From Polaromonas sp. (lineage in GTDB: Bacteria > Pseudomonadota > Gammaproteobacteria > Burkholderiales > Burkholderiaceae_C): 5,043 nucleotides of DNA. Under the pieces are notes generated by a model. That model had not been told where the DNA came from, made no database searches, and was given only the letters and a program-made list of their open reading frames with translations. Below, piece after piece: positions 1 through 5,043 of the stretch. The position numbers were made by a program, and so were the translations under genes. Every line of letters starts with the position of its first letter. Within the stretch, counting starts at the first letter, position 1. The DNA lies in NCBI GenBank assembly GCA_014376885.1, contig JACMQR010000127.1, positions 1 through 5,043 of the forward strand. The letters are read 5' to 3'.

Positions 1-356
1 AAGGGCTGGCCTCGGTCATCGTCTGCAACCCGCCGTGGCTGCCGGCCCGCCCCGGCTCGCCGCTTGAAGGCGCGGTGTACGACGAAGGCAGCCGTATGCT
101 GCTGGGTTTTCTGGCCGGCCTGGCAGCGCACCTGGCGCCCGGCGGCGAAGGCTGGCTGATCTTGTCCAATTTTGCCGAGAAACTGGGCCTGCGCACGCGC
201 GCCGAACTGCTCGACGCCATCAAGGCCAGCGGCCTGAAAGTGCTCGGCCGCATCGACGCCAAGCCCGACCATCCGAAAGTCGCCGACGCCAGCAACCCGC
301 TGCACAAGGCGCGCGCCGCCGAGGTCACGTCGCTCTGGCGGCTGGGCGCGGCCTGA
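1..356 (+). CDS. Class I SAM-dependent methyltransferase, C-terminal part (5' truncated by window)
   Basis: The reading frame is open from the first bases (codons in phase with position 3) to a TGA at 354-356, so only the last ~117 residues of the protein are seen. The frame contains VICNPPW, with NPPW encoded at 27-38. This is the (N/D)PP(Y/F/W) motif that holds the target amino group in N-methyltransferases of the HemK/PrmB/RsmC type. It is followed by a helix-rich segment and LAPGGEGWLILS, the usual strand after motif IV in the Rossmann methyltransferase fold. The C-terminus (NPLHKARAAEVTSLWRL) is of a type I associate with uncharacterised Burkholderiales methyltransferases. The SAM-binding GxGxG motif must lie upstream of the window. 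The substrate (protein glutamine, rRNA guanine or other) cannot be decided from this fragment. An in-frame GTG at 75 is not the start, because the NPPW motif lies before it. dusC follows 27 bases downstream, which suggests one transcript. Confidence 0.85.
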   Translation, partial: GLASVIVCNPPWLPARPGSPLEGAVYDEGSRMLLGFLAGLAAHLAPGGEGWLILSNFAEKLGLRTRAELLDAIKASGLKVLGRIDAKPDHPKVADASNPLHKARAAEVTSLWRLGAA

Positions 357-383
357 TCTGCTGATTTGCCCGCCGGCGCACCC

Positions 384-1391
384 ATGACCATCTTGCTCGC
401 TCCCATGGAAGGGCTGCTGGACTTCGTGCTGCGCGATGTCCTGACGCGGGTAGGCGGCATCGACCGCTGCGTGTCCGAGTTCATCCGCGTCACCGACCAG
501 CTGCTGCCCGAGCGCGTCTTCACGCGCATCGTGCCCGAGCTGCTGAACGGCGGGCGCACCCTGGCCGGCGTGCCGGTGCGCGCGCAGCTGCTCGGCTCGG
601 ACCCGGTGTGCCTGGCGGAAAACGCCGGGCGCCTGGCCGGGCTGGGGCCGGCCGGCATCGACCTGAACTTCGGCTGCCCGGCCAACGTGGTGAACCGCCA
701 CGGCGGCGGCGCGGCGTTGCTTGATGAGCCGGACACCCTCGCCGCCATCGTTGCCGCGGTGCGCCGCGCCGTGCCGGCGCACATGCCGGTGTCGGCCAAG
801 ATGCGGCTGGGTTTCAACGACGATTCACGCGCGGTGGAATGCGCGCTGGCCATTGCCGGCGGCGGCGCCGACGAGCTGGTGGTGCATGCCCGCACCAAGG
901 CGCAGGCCTACCGCCCGCCGGCCTACTGGGAGCGCATTGCCGACATTCGCGCCGCCGTGCGCATTCCGGTGGTGGCGAACGGCGAAATCTGGACGGTCGA
1001 TGACGCGCGCCGCTGCCGGCAAGCTTCCGGCTGCGAATCGCTGATGCTTGGCCGCGGGGCGGTGACCGACCCCGGGCTGGGGTTGGCGATCAAGGCATCA
1101 ATGGGCGGCGCTGCCATGCCCGCCGTTGGCTGGCCGCAGCTGATGCCGCTCCTAGCCGAGTTCTGGCGCATTGTCTGCGCGCGGCTCGATGCGCGGGCGC
1201 GCGCCGGCCGGCTCAAGCAGTGGCTCAATTTTTTGCGGCGGCGTTTTCCTGAGGCCGAAAGCGCCTACCAGCAGCTCAGAACGATCAACGACCCGGCGCT
1301 GATCGACGCCTGGCTGGCGGCCTTGCTGCGCGCCCAGGCGCCGGCCGGGCCAGCCTGGCAGGCCTGGCAGGCCGGGCAATTGGCCGCCTGA
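384..1391 (+). CDS. dusC: tRNA-dihydrouridine(16) synthase DusC
   Basis: This is an FMN-dependent cytoplasmic enzyme that uses NADPH to reduce uridine 16 in the D-loop of tRNA to dihydrouridine. The 335-residue product has the whole Dus pattern. It begins with the FMN-binding start LLAPMEG (residues 4-10), then SEFIRV (31-36) and VRAQLLG (65-71). Next come DLNFGCP (93-99) with catalytic Cys98, SAKMRLG (137-143) with Lys139, VVHARTK (166-172) with His168, VVANGEIW (196-203) and GRG (223-225) for phosphate binding. The KQWLNFLR segment (278-285) begins the helical tRNA-binding domain. EFIRVTDQLLP and LKQWLNFLR are typical of the DusC branch rather than DusA or DusB. The ATG at 384 is chosen because E. 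coli DusC also starts two to three residues before LLAPMEG; an in-frame TTG at 366 would add six residues. No good Shine-Dalgarno precedes either start, consistent with coupling to the gene before it. The Ala/Trp/Gln-rich tail (about 317-335) is beyond the conserved fold. Confidence 0.94.
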   Translation: MTILLAPMEGLLDFVLRDVLTRVGGIDRCVSEFIRVTDQLLPERVFTRIVPELLNGGRTLAGVPVRAQLLGSDPVCLAENAGRLAGLGPAGIDLNFGCPANVVNRHGGGAALLDEPDTLAAIVAAVRRAVPAHMPVSAKMRLGFNDDSRAVECALAIAGGGADELVVHARTKAQAYRPPAYWERIADIRAAVRIPVVANGEIWTVDDARRCRQASGCESLMLGRGAVTDPGLGLAIKASMGGAAMPAVGWPQLMPLLAEFWRIVCARLDARARAGRLKQWLNFLRRRFPEAESAYQQLRTINDPALIDAWLAALLRAQAPAGPAWQAWQAGQLAA

Positions 1392-1461
1392 GCTGCAGGC
1401 GGGAGCTTTTGCGCGCTGGCAGCGCCGCCGGCGAGCCGCCAGTTGCGCCGCAAACTGGGGA

Positions 1462-1488
1462 TTGACGGGCATCGGCGCTGCCTATAAA
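1462..1488 (+). promoter_or_regulatory. Possible sigma70-type promoter for the glycoside hydrolase gene
   Basis: TTGACG at 1462-1467 (five of six matches to the -35 consensus) is followed after 15 bases by TATAAA at 1483-1488 (five of six matches to the -10). The spacer is shorter than the ideal 17. This is the only good match in the 187-base gap before the hydrolase gene. Transcription from it would start near 1495 and leave a leader of about 85 bases. A short imperfect hairpin (AGTTGC 1441-1446 with GCAAACT 1450-1456, one base bulged) lies just upstream of the -35 box. Whether it is an operator or chance is unknown. Confidence 0.4.
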
Positions 1489-1564
1489 ACACAGTTCAGC
1501 TCAGCCGCGTTGCGCTTTTCAAAGGCGCGCCTCATGGCCAGTCTGCCGAAAAATCCCCGTGTCC

Positions 1565-1569
1565 AGGAG
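1565..1569 (+). promoter_or_regulatory. Shine-Dalgarno of the glycoside hydrolase gene
   Basis: AGGAG lies nine bases before the ATG at 1579. It supports that start over the earlier out-of-frame ATG at 1559, and places the twin-arginine signal at the very N-terminus. Confidence 0.75.
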
Positions 1570-1578
1570 TAAGCGCAA

Positions 1579-3960
1579 ATGCACAGGCGTGAATTTTTAC
1601 AATCTGCCGCCGCCGTGGCCGCCCTTGGCAGCCCGGGCGCCCGCCCGGCCTGGGGCGCCGGCGGCCTTGATGCCAAAGCGCATGCCGCCGTCATGGGCAC
1701 CAACCTGTCCGGTCTGGAATGGGCCGCGCCCGGCCTTCGTCACAGCCTGAGCTCGGCGCCGAACATTCATTTCACGGTGCCGCGCAAAGCCGACGTGGCC
1801 TACCTGGCCGCCTGCGGGTTCACCAAAAACCGGCTGCCGGTGCAGTGGGAGCTGCTCCAGCCGATGCTGCCGGGCACCCCTGCCAATCCGGCGGCCAGAA
1901 AGCTGATCGGCGAGCCCGGCAGCTTTCACGCCGGCTATGCGGCCCATGTCACCGGGCTGCTCGACGCCCATGCCGCGTCCGGCATGCGCTGCATCATCGA
2001 CCTGCACAACTACGCGCGCTACCAGGATTTCAAGTACCAGGCCGATGGCTCGGTGCTGGGCCTGAAGGCCGCGCCCGAGCCCTGGCTGCGGCCCTACACC
2101 CCGGACAAGGCGCAGCTGCAAACGCGCATCTTTGCCCTGGCTGACGGCGCAAGCCTGAGCCCGGCCCAGTTTGCCGATTTCTGGCGGCGTGCTGCCAGCC
2201 TGTGGGGCGGCCATCCCGGCCTGGGTGGCTATGGGCTGATGAACGAGCCCCATGAGCTGCCCGAGCGCGGCGGCATTGTCGAAAGCAAGCGCGGCCGGGA
2301 CGACCTGATGATCCTGCCGGTGTTCATGCAGGCGGCCATCGACGCGGTCCGCGCCATCGACACCGCCACGCCGATCTATGTCGGCGGTAACGAGTGGAGC
2401 AGCGCGGGCGCCGTGGCCAGCAAAAATCCCGGCTATCCGCTGCGCGGCGCCGGGCTGATTTACGAGGTGCACAGCTACCTGGACCGGCGCAGCACCGGCG
2501 CCGCCTTTGACTGGGACACCGAGGCCAGCGTCAAGAAAACGCCCGGCTACCAGGCGCCGCCGATCACCCCGTCCACCGGGCGCGAGCGCATCCAGGTGGC
2601 CGTCGACTGGGCCAAGGCCAAGGGCGTCAGGCTCGCGCTGGGCGAAATCGGCATGCCGGTCGATGACCCGCGCTGGGCTGAAAGCTTTAAAAACACCATC
2701 GACCTGGCGCTGCAAAACGGCGTCGAGGTGTACAGCTGGCTGGGCGGCAACCACTGGCCGATCCGCAGCCATCCCCTGAGCCATGCGCCCGGCTGGCACC
2801 AGAACCAAACGCTCGAGCCGCTGGTGTCCGGCGTCATGAAGGCGTCGGCCGGTATCGCGCAGGCTGCCCTGTTCGACGACGGTCCCGGCCACGCCGCCGG
2901 CGGCAAGCCGGTCACCATCACCGTGTATGCGCGGGGCAACCTGGCCCGGCCGGTGCGCCTGTCGGTCATCCTCAAGGGCAAGGGCCAGCTGAGCAAAACC
3001 CAGCTGGTCATTCCCGCCGGGCCGAACGGGCAGGACTTTTTCAGCTGCGTGCTGGCGGACAATCAGGTGGCAGTGATCAGTTACGCTTGCGACAGCCCGC
3101 CCCTGGTGGCGGTGCCACCGCCGCGAAAAGTGTTTTCCCTGGCCGACCCGGTGGCCCATGCAGCCACCAGCCTGGGCGATGCCGCGCTGGCCATCATTGC
3201 CCGCTACAGCGCCTGCAAATGGGACCTGGCCGATGGCCACACCGACTACCTGCTCGGCGCGCCAGCAGCCAATGGCCAGCCGGTGCGCGCCGTAGCCGAC
3301 TCGGGCTATGGCTCGCGCCCAGGCAATGCCATGGAAATGGTCAACTGGATGAATGTCGACGGCCTGGGCGCGGGCGGCATGGCGCCGCCGCTCATGCGGC
3401 TGGCCGGTGGCCGCAAAAGCATGCTTCACGAGGCCGGCACATCTGGATTGTGGTGCAAAAAATCAGTGCCTGAGGCAGGCGTGCGGCCGAACCCGCAAAG
3501 CCGCGTGCCGTACAACATCGACGACGCGCATTTCGCGATTGTTGCAGCCAGCGTGGCGTCAAAAGACAGCAGCGGCCTGGTTTTTCAGGCCTCTCAGGCT
3601 GAAGAAGACCATGCCACCGAACTGGGCCTGGTCAACAGCCGGCCACAGGTCCGGTGGACTGACACCCGGGGCCGCCGGGTGGAGCTGACCGGTCCCGACC
3701 GGCTGGCCCTGAACAAGGTGTCAAGCCTTGGCTTTACCGCAGTGCCGGGCGCGCAAACGCTGCGCGTCAATTCTGCGGTGGTGGACAGCGCTGCGGCAAC
3801 CTTTGCACCGGGCATCTTTGGCCAGATGCTGCTGGGCTGGGGTTTTCGCAGCTATTACCCGCAAGGCGGCTTCACCGGCAACATCTACGGCGCCATCACC
3901 GGCAAGGGCGCGCCGTCCGGCGACGAGATGGCGGTGCTGGAGCGCTACCTGATTGGGTAG
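1579..3960 (+). CDS. Exported glycoside hydrolase family 5 (cellulase-type) protein with lectin-like C-terminal region
   Basis: The 793-residue protein probably hydrolyses a beta-linked polysaccharide outside the cytoplasm. The N-terminus HRREFLQ (2-8) followed by an Ala-rich stretch to about residue 27 is a Tat-type signal; cleavage near AWGA (24-27) is my estimate. Residues ~35-425 form a GH5 (clan A, TIM barrel) catalytic domain. It shows NRLPVQW with Arg85, DLHNYARY with His143 and Asn144, YGLMNEPH with acid/base Glu223, YEVHSY with His298 and Tyr300, LALGEIGMP with nucleophile Glu356, and YSWLGG with Trp387. Residues ~150-197 are an insert between DLHNYARY and FADFWRRA, longer than in typical cellulases. 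Residues ~428-505 look like an Ig-like beta-sandwich (VTITVYARGNL), then a Pro-rich linker (PPPRK, 513-517). Residues ~518-793 end with GNIYGAITGKGAPSGDEMAV, as in LamG/concanavalin-like domains. The substrate cannot be read from sequence: cellulose, another beta-glucan, mannan or the cell's own exopolysaccharide are all possible. The gene stands alone between a promoter-like site and a strong hairpin, which suggests a single-gene transcript. Confidence 0.9.
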   Translation: MHRREFLQSAAAVAALGSPGARPAWGAGGLDAKAHAAVMGTNLSGLEWAAPGLRHSLSSAPNIHFTVPRKADVAYLAACGFTKNRLPVQWELLQPMLPGTPANPAARKLIGEPGSFHAGYAAHVTGLLDAHAASGMRCIIDLHNYARYQDFKYQADGSVLGLKAAPEPWLRPYTPDKAQLQTRIFALADGASLSPAQFADFWRRAASLWGGHPGLGGYGLMNEPHELPERGGIVESKRGRDDLMILPVFMQAAIDAVRAIDTATPIYVGGNEWSSAGAVASKNPGYPLRGAGLIYEVHSYLDRRSTGAAFDWDTEASVKKTPGYQAPPITPSTGRERIQVAVDWAKAKGVRLALGEIGMPVDDPRWAESFKNTIDLALQNGVEVYSWLGGNHWPIRSHPLSHAPGWHQNQTLEPLVSGVMKASAGIAQAALFDDGPGHAAGGKPVTITVYARGNLARPVRLSVILKGKGQLSKTQLVIPAGPNGQDFFSCVLADNQVAVISYACDSPPLVAVPPPRKVFSLADPVAHAATSLGDAALAIIARYSACKWDLADGHTDYLLGAPAANGQPVRAVADSGYGSRPGNAMEMVNWMNVDGLGAGGMAPPLMRLAGGRKSMLHEAGTSGLWCKKSVPEAGVRPNPQSRVPYNIDDAHFAIVAASVASKDSSGLVFQASQAEEDHATELGLVNSRPQVRWTDTRGRRVELTGPDRLALNKVSSLGFTAVPGAQTLRVNSAVVDSAAATFAPGIFGQMLLGWGFRSYYPQGGFTGNIYGAITGKGAPSGDEMAVLERYLIG

Positions 3961-3962
3961 AT

Positions 3963-4006
3963 CCGGCCTGCTGCGCGCCATGCGGGCGTGGCGCGCAGCA
4001 GGCCGG
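3963..4006 (+). terminator. Perfect 18-bp hairpin after the hydrolase gene, probable terminator
   Basis: CCGGCCTGCTGCGCGCCA (3963-3980) and its exact reverse complement (3989-4006) enclose the 8-base loop TGCGGGCG. The stem starts two bases after the TAG stop codon. It is very GC-rich and should be extremely stable in RNA. It is not followed by a run of T, so it is not a textbook intrinsic terminator. It could stop transcription without a U-tract, protect the 3' end of the mRNA, or act from both sides. No other terminator-like structure is seen near this stop. Confidence 0.55.
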
Positions 4007-4571
4007 CCGCGCGCCATTCGGCTTTGCATCCGTCCGCCGGCCTGGCATAAAAATGTATCAAAAAGTTTTATTTAAATGCTGCGGGTGCATGCCTTGCTAA
4101 GCCCGGTTGTCTGGATTCTTGTGACCTGAACAGAACCGGCAAGACGGCCAAGTGCCGCCCCTCAGCGCCCTGAAGCGCAGCCTGGCGGACAGAAAAAATA
4201 GGGTAACCACTCCGCTTTTCAGGCGCTTCGCGGTTGACAAAATGTCTGGCCAGCGCTGAAGGCCGCCCCGCGGTCAGACCACGGCCGGGGATGGATTGCC
4301 CAATGAGTGAGCAGGCTGCTGGTTTCTTTGGTCTGCTTTTTGTCAGCGCTGTCCTACTATTTTCTGAAATCTTTTTAATTATCAAATAATTACAATTTAA
4401 ATACTTTTGTTAAATATTAAGATTAGTATCGATTTTTATCGAAGCCCTGCAGCCAGAGCCAAGCCGGCAGGCAAAGCGGTTTTGACAGGCTGCAGCGCGG
4501 CTTGGCAGCTGGCGACAGATGCTGGCTGCGCCACCAGTAACCGGGACCGGCCGGCCAGCAGGGAAGTGAAG
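4007..4571. other. Intergenic stretch without a supported gene
   Basis: No reading frame here has both a good start signal and codon usage like the neighbours. The stretch is mixed in composition. AT-rich pockets at about 4046-4078 and 4365-4440 flank a more balanced middle. TTGACA boxes occur at 4234-4239 and 4482-4487, but neither has a -10 element at a proper distance. A weak stem (AGCAG 4310-4314 with CTGCT 4333-4337, then five T) and a small stem (TCGAT 4429-4433 with ATCGA 4438-4442, TTTT loop) are present. From 4447 to 4506 there are two interleaved complementary pairs. It may hold the promoter of the gene at 4657, or an unrecognised RNA. Confidence 0.6.
4447..4506 (+). other. Interleaved inverted repeats (possible alternative RNA stems) upstream of the last gene
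   Basis: CTGCAGCC (4447-4454) is complementary to GGCTGCAG (4488-4495). GCCAAGCCG (4458-4466) is complementary to CGGCTTGGC (4498-4506). Both pairs are perfect and occur in the order A-B-A'-B', so they cannot nest as one hairpin. They would form either a pseudoknot or two competing stems. The short links (3 and 2 bases) make a simultaneous pseudoknot strained, so competition between stems is the likelier reading if this is RNA. CTGCAG is itself palindromic, so part of the signal may be chance. I do not recognise a known riboswitch here. Confidence 0.3.
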
Positions 4572-4655
4572 ATGTGGATTTTTGTAGCAAGTCTTACGCT
4601 TAAGAGACTTTTCGCGGCATGGGGCAACTGCTTTTGCTTAACCAAGGATGTCTGA
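4572..4655 (+). CDS. Possible 27-residue leader peptide
   Basis: An ATG at 4572 is preceded by AGGGA (4560-4564) at a seven-base spacing. It opens a 27-codon frame ending with TGA at 4653-4655, one base before the ATG of the next gene. The predicted peptide starts MWIFVASLTLKRLFAAW and is hydrophobic with a few basic residues. It contains no run of one amino acid that would point to an attenuator of a biosynthetic operon. The frame stays open upstream to a TTG at 4407, but that extension has low third-position G/C and looks non-coding. Coupled translation with the next gene is possible from the spacing. This may be a chance frame, since no family is recognised. Confidence 0.25.
   Translation: MWIFVASLTLKRLFAAWGNCFCLTKDV
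4644..4648 (+). promoter_or_regulatory. Shine-Dalgarno of the gene at 4657
   Basis: AAGGA is placed eight bases before the ATG at 4657, and no competing start is as well placed. It supports this start and lies inside the last codons of the possible leader peptide. Confidence 0.6.
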
Positions 4656-4656
4656 A

Positions 4657-5043
4657 ATGAACTGTCAATTGAACGACCTGGCCATTGTGGTGCGCAGCGC
4701 TTTAGGCACCTCAAGCGGCCTGATCCTGAAATGCGTCAACCTGTCGTCCGCCAGCGGTCTGCGCAACCTGGACGGCTCTTTTGCGCTGGGACCAGTGTGG
4801 GAAACCGACACCTACGGCCTGGCGCTGTGCGGCAACACCCACAACCTGTGGATGGATGCCGACCTCAGGCCACTGCGCGACGAACCGGGCGAGGACGAAA
4901 CCCTGCTGTGGGCCGGTTTGCCGCAGGAAAAGGAAGTCGTGGCCGGCTGGGCGGGTTTTTCTGCCGGCTTGCCGGCCCAACGAAAACCGCTGGGTTGCTG
5001 CCGCACCTGGCCAAGGCCGGCGAAAATGGCACCGGCGCGTGAC
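4657..5043 (+). CDS. Hypothetical protein resembling small phage/prophage-associated proteins (3' end beyond window)
   Basis: The frame is open for 129 codons from the ATG at 4657 to the window edge, without a stop. The start MNCQLNDLAIVVRS (1-14) and the segment DADLRPLRDEPGEDETLLW (67-85) match a pattern I associate with short hypothetical proteins in phages and prophages of Burkholderiales: an opening like M-x-C-K/Q-x-x-DLAI(I/V)VRS, a later LRPIRD, then GEDET. Between them come GPVWETD (45-51) and a WMD segment. The function is unknown; the pattern suggests a small soluble beta-rich protein with no signal peptide or membrane segment. Members I recall end soon after GEDET, but here the frame continues with a Pro-, Arg- and Cys-rich tail (about 97-129) that looks less protein-like. 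The tail may mean a frameshift near 4945-4985 or a lineage-specific extension. Family assignment is from memory of the motif and not checked. Confidence 0.65.
   Translation, partial: MNCQLNDLAIVVRSALGTSSGLILKCVNLSSASGLRNLDGSFALGPVWETDTYGLALCGNTHNLWMDADLRPLRDEPGEDETLLWAGLPQEKEVVAGWAGFSAGLPAQRKPLGCCRTWPRPAKMAPARD

Noticed and set aside
366..383. TTG at 366 as the start of dusC.
   Set aside because: The ATG at 384 puts the FMN-binding LLAPMEG at the usual distance from the N-terminus, and the six extra residues (MPAGAP) are not expected in the family.
1597..3429. A 610-codon open frame on the minus strand opposite the hydrolase gene.
   Set aside because: It is the mirror of a GC-rich coding gene. 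Its product is rich in His, Arg, Gly and Ala without any recognisable motif, while the + strand frame carries a complete GH5 active site.
4024..4341. A possible small RNA from a weak promoter (TTGCAT at 4024, CATAAA at 4046) to a weak stem with T-run at 4310-4341.
   Set aside because: Both ends are poor matches and no conserved RNA fold is recognised, so the idea rests on nothing firm.
4068..4385. A 105-codon minus-strand frame in the intergenic stretch.
   Set aside because: Its start is a TTG with no Shine-Dalgarno, the composition is not coding-like, and no motif or family is recognised.
4482..4487. A perfect TTGACA box as a -35 promoter element.
   Set aside because: The bases 16-18 positions downstream (GCAGCT region) do not resemble a -10 box. 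The same is true of TTGACA at 4234-4239.
4440..4490. A cyclic di-GMP (GEMM) riboswitch suggested by GGCAAAGCGG near 4470.
   Set aside because: The conserved 5' part of the GEMM motif and its paired helices are missing.
4407..4655. An 82-codon + strand frame starting at a TTG before the last gene.
   Set aside because: There is no Shine-Dalgarno at the TTG, the first third lies in the AT-rich island, and the codon usage is unlike the neighbours. Only the last 27 codons have a plausible start signal.
1..5043. CRISPR array, tRNA, rRNA or insertion sequence.
   Set aside because: I saw no regularly spaced repeats, no tRNA cloverleaf or CCA end, no rRNA sequence and no transposase or terminal inverted repeat pair.

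Overview
The window is GC-rich with strong G/C preference at third codon positions. Together with its gene content, this suggests a betaproteobacterium, probably Burkholderiales (Comamonadaceae, Polaromonas/Rhodoferax-like). That placement is inferred from composition and from how the proteins look, not from a search. All supported genes lie on the + strand.

Left part (1-1391): the 3' end of a class I SAM-dependent methyltransferase gene carrying the NPPW catalytic motif is followed after 27 bases by a complete dusC, encoding the tRNA dihydrouridine-16 synthase. Both look like ordinary core genes, and their close spacing suggests co-transcription.

Middle part (1392-4006): a 187-base gap with a plausible sigma70-type promoter and a clear Shine-Dalgarno leads to a 793-codon gene. 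It encodes an exported (Tat-type signal) family 5 glycoside hydrolase with all the usual active-site residues. The catalytic domain is followed by a beta-sandwich-like segment, a Pro-rich linker and a large C-terminal region that ends like a concanavalin A/LamG-type lectin fold. No polysaccharide synthesis, sugar transport or regulator gene is visible next to it. Just after its stop codon lies a perfect 18-bp hairpin that probably marks the end of the transcript.

Right part (4007-5043): about 650 bases without a convincing gene, compositionally mixed and with a strikingly AT-rich island around 4365-4440. This is followed by a possible 27-residue leader peptide and then the 5' part of an open gene that runs off the window. 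That gene resembles small hypothetical proteins common in phages and prophages of this bacterial group, so the right edge may be the start of an accessory or prophage-derived segment. Nothing in the window amounts to a clear new multi-gene system. The points most worth a second look are the modular hydrolase and the structured leader of the last gene.
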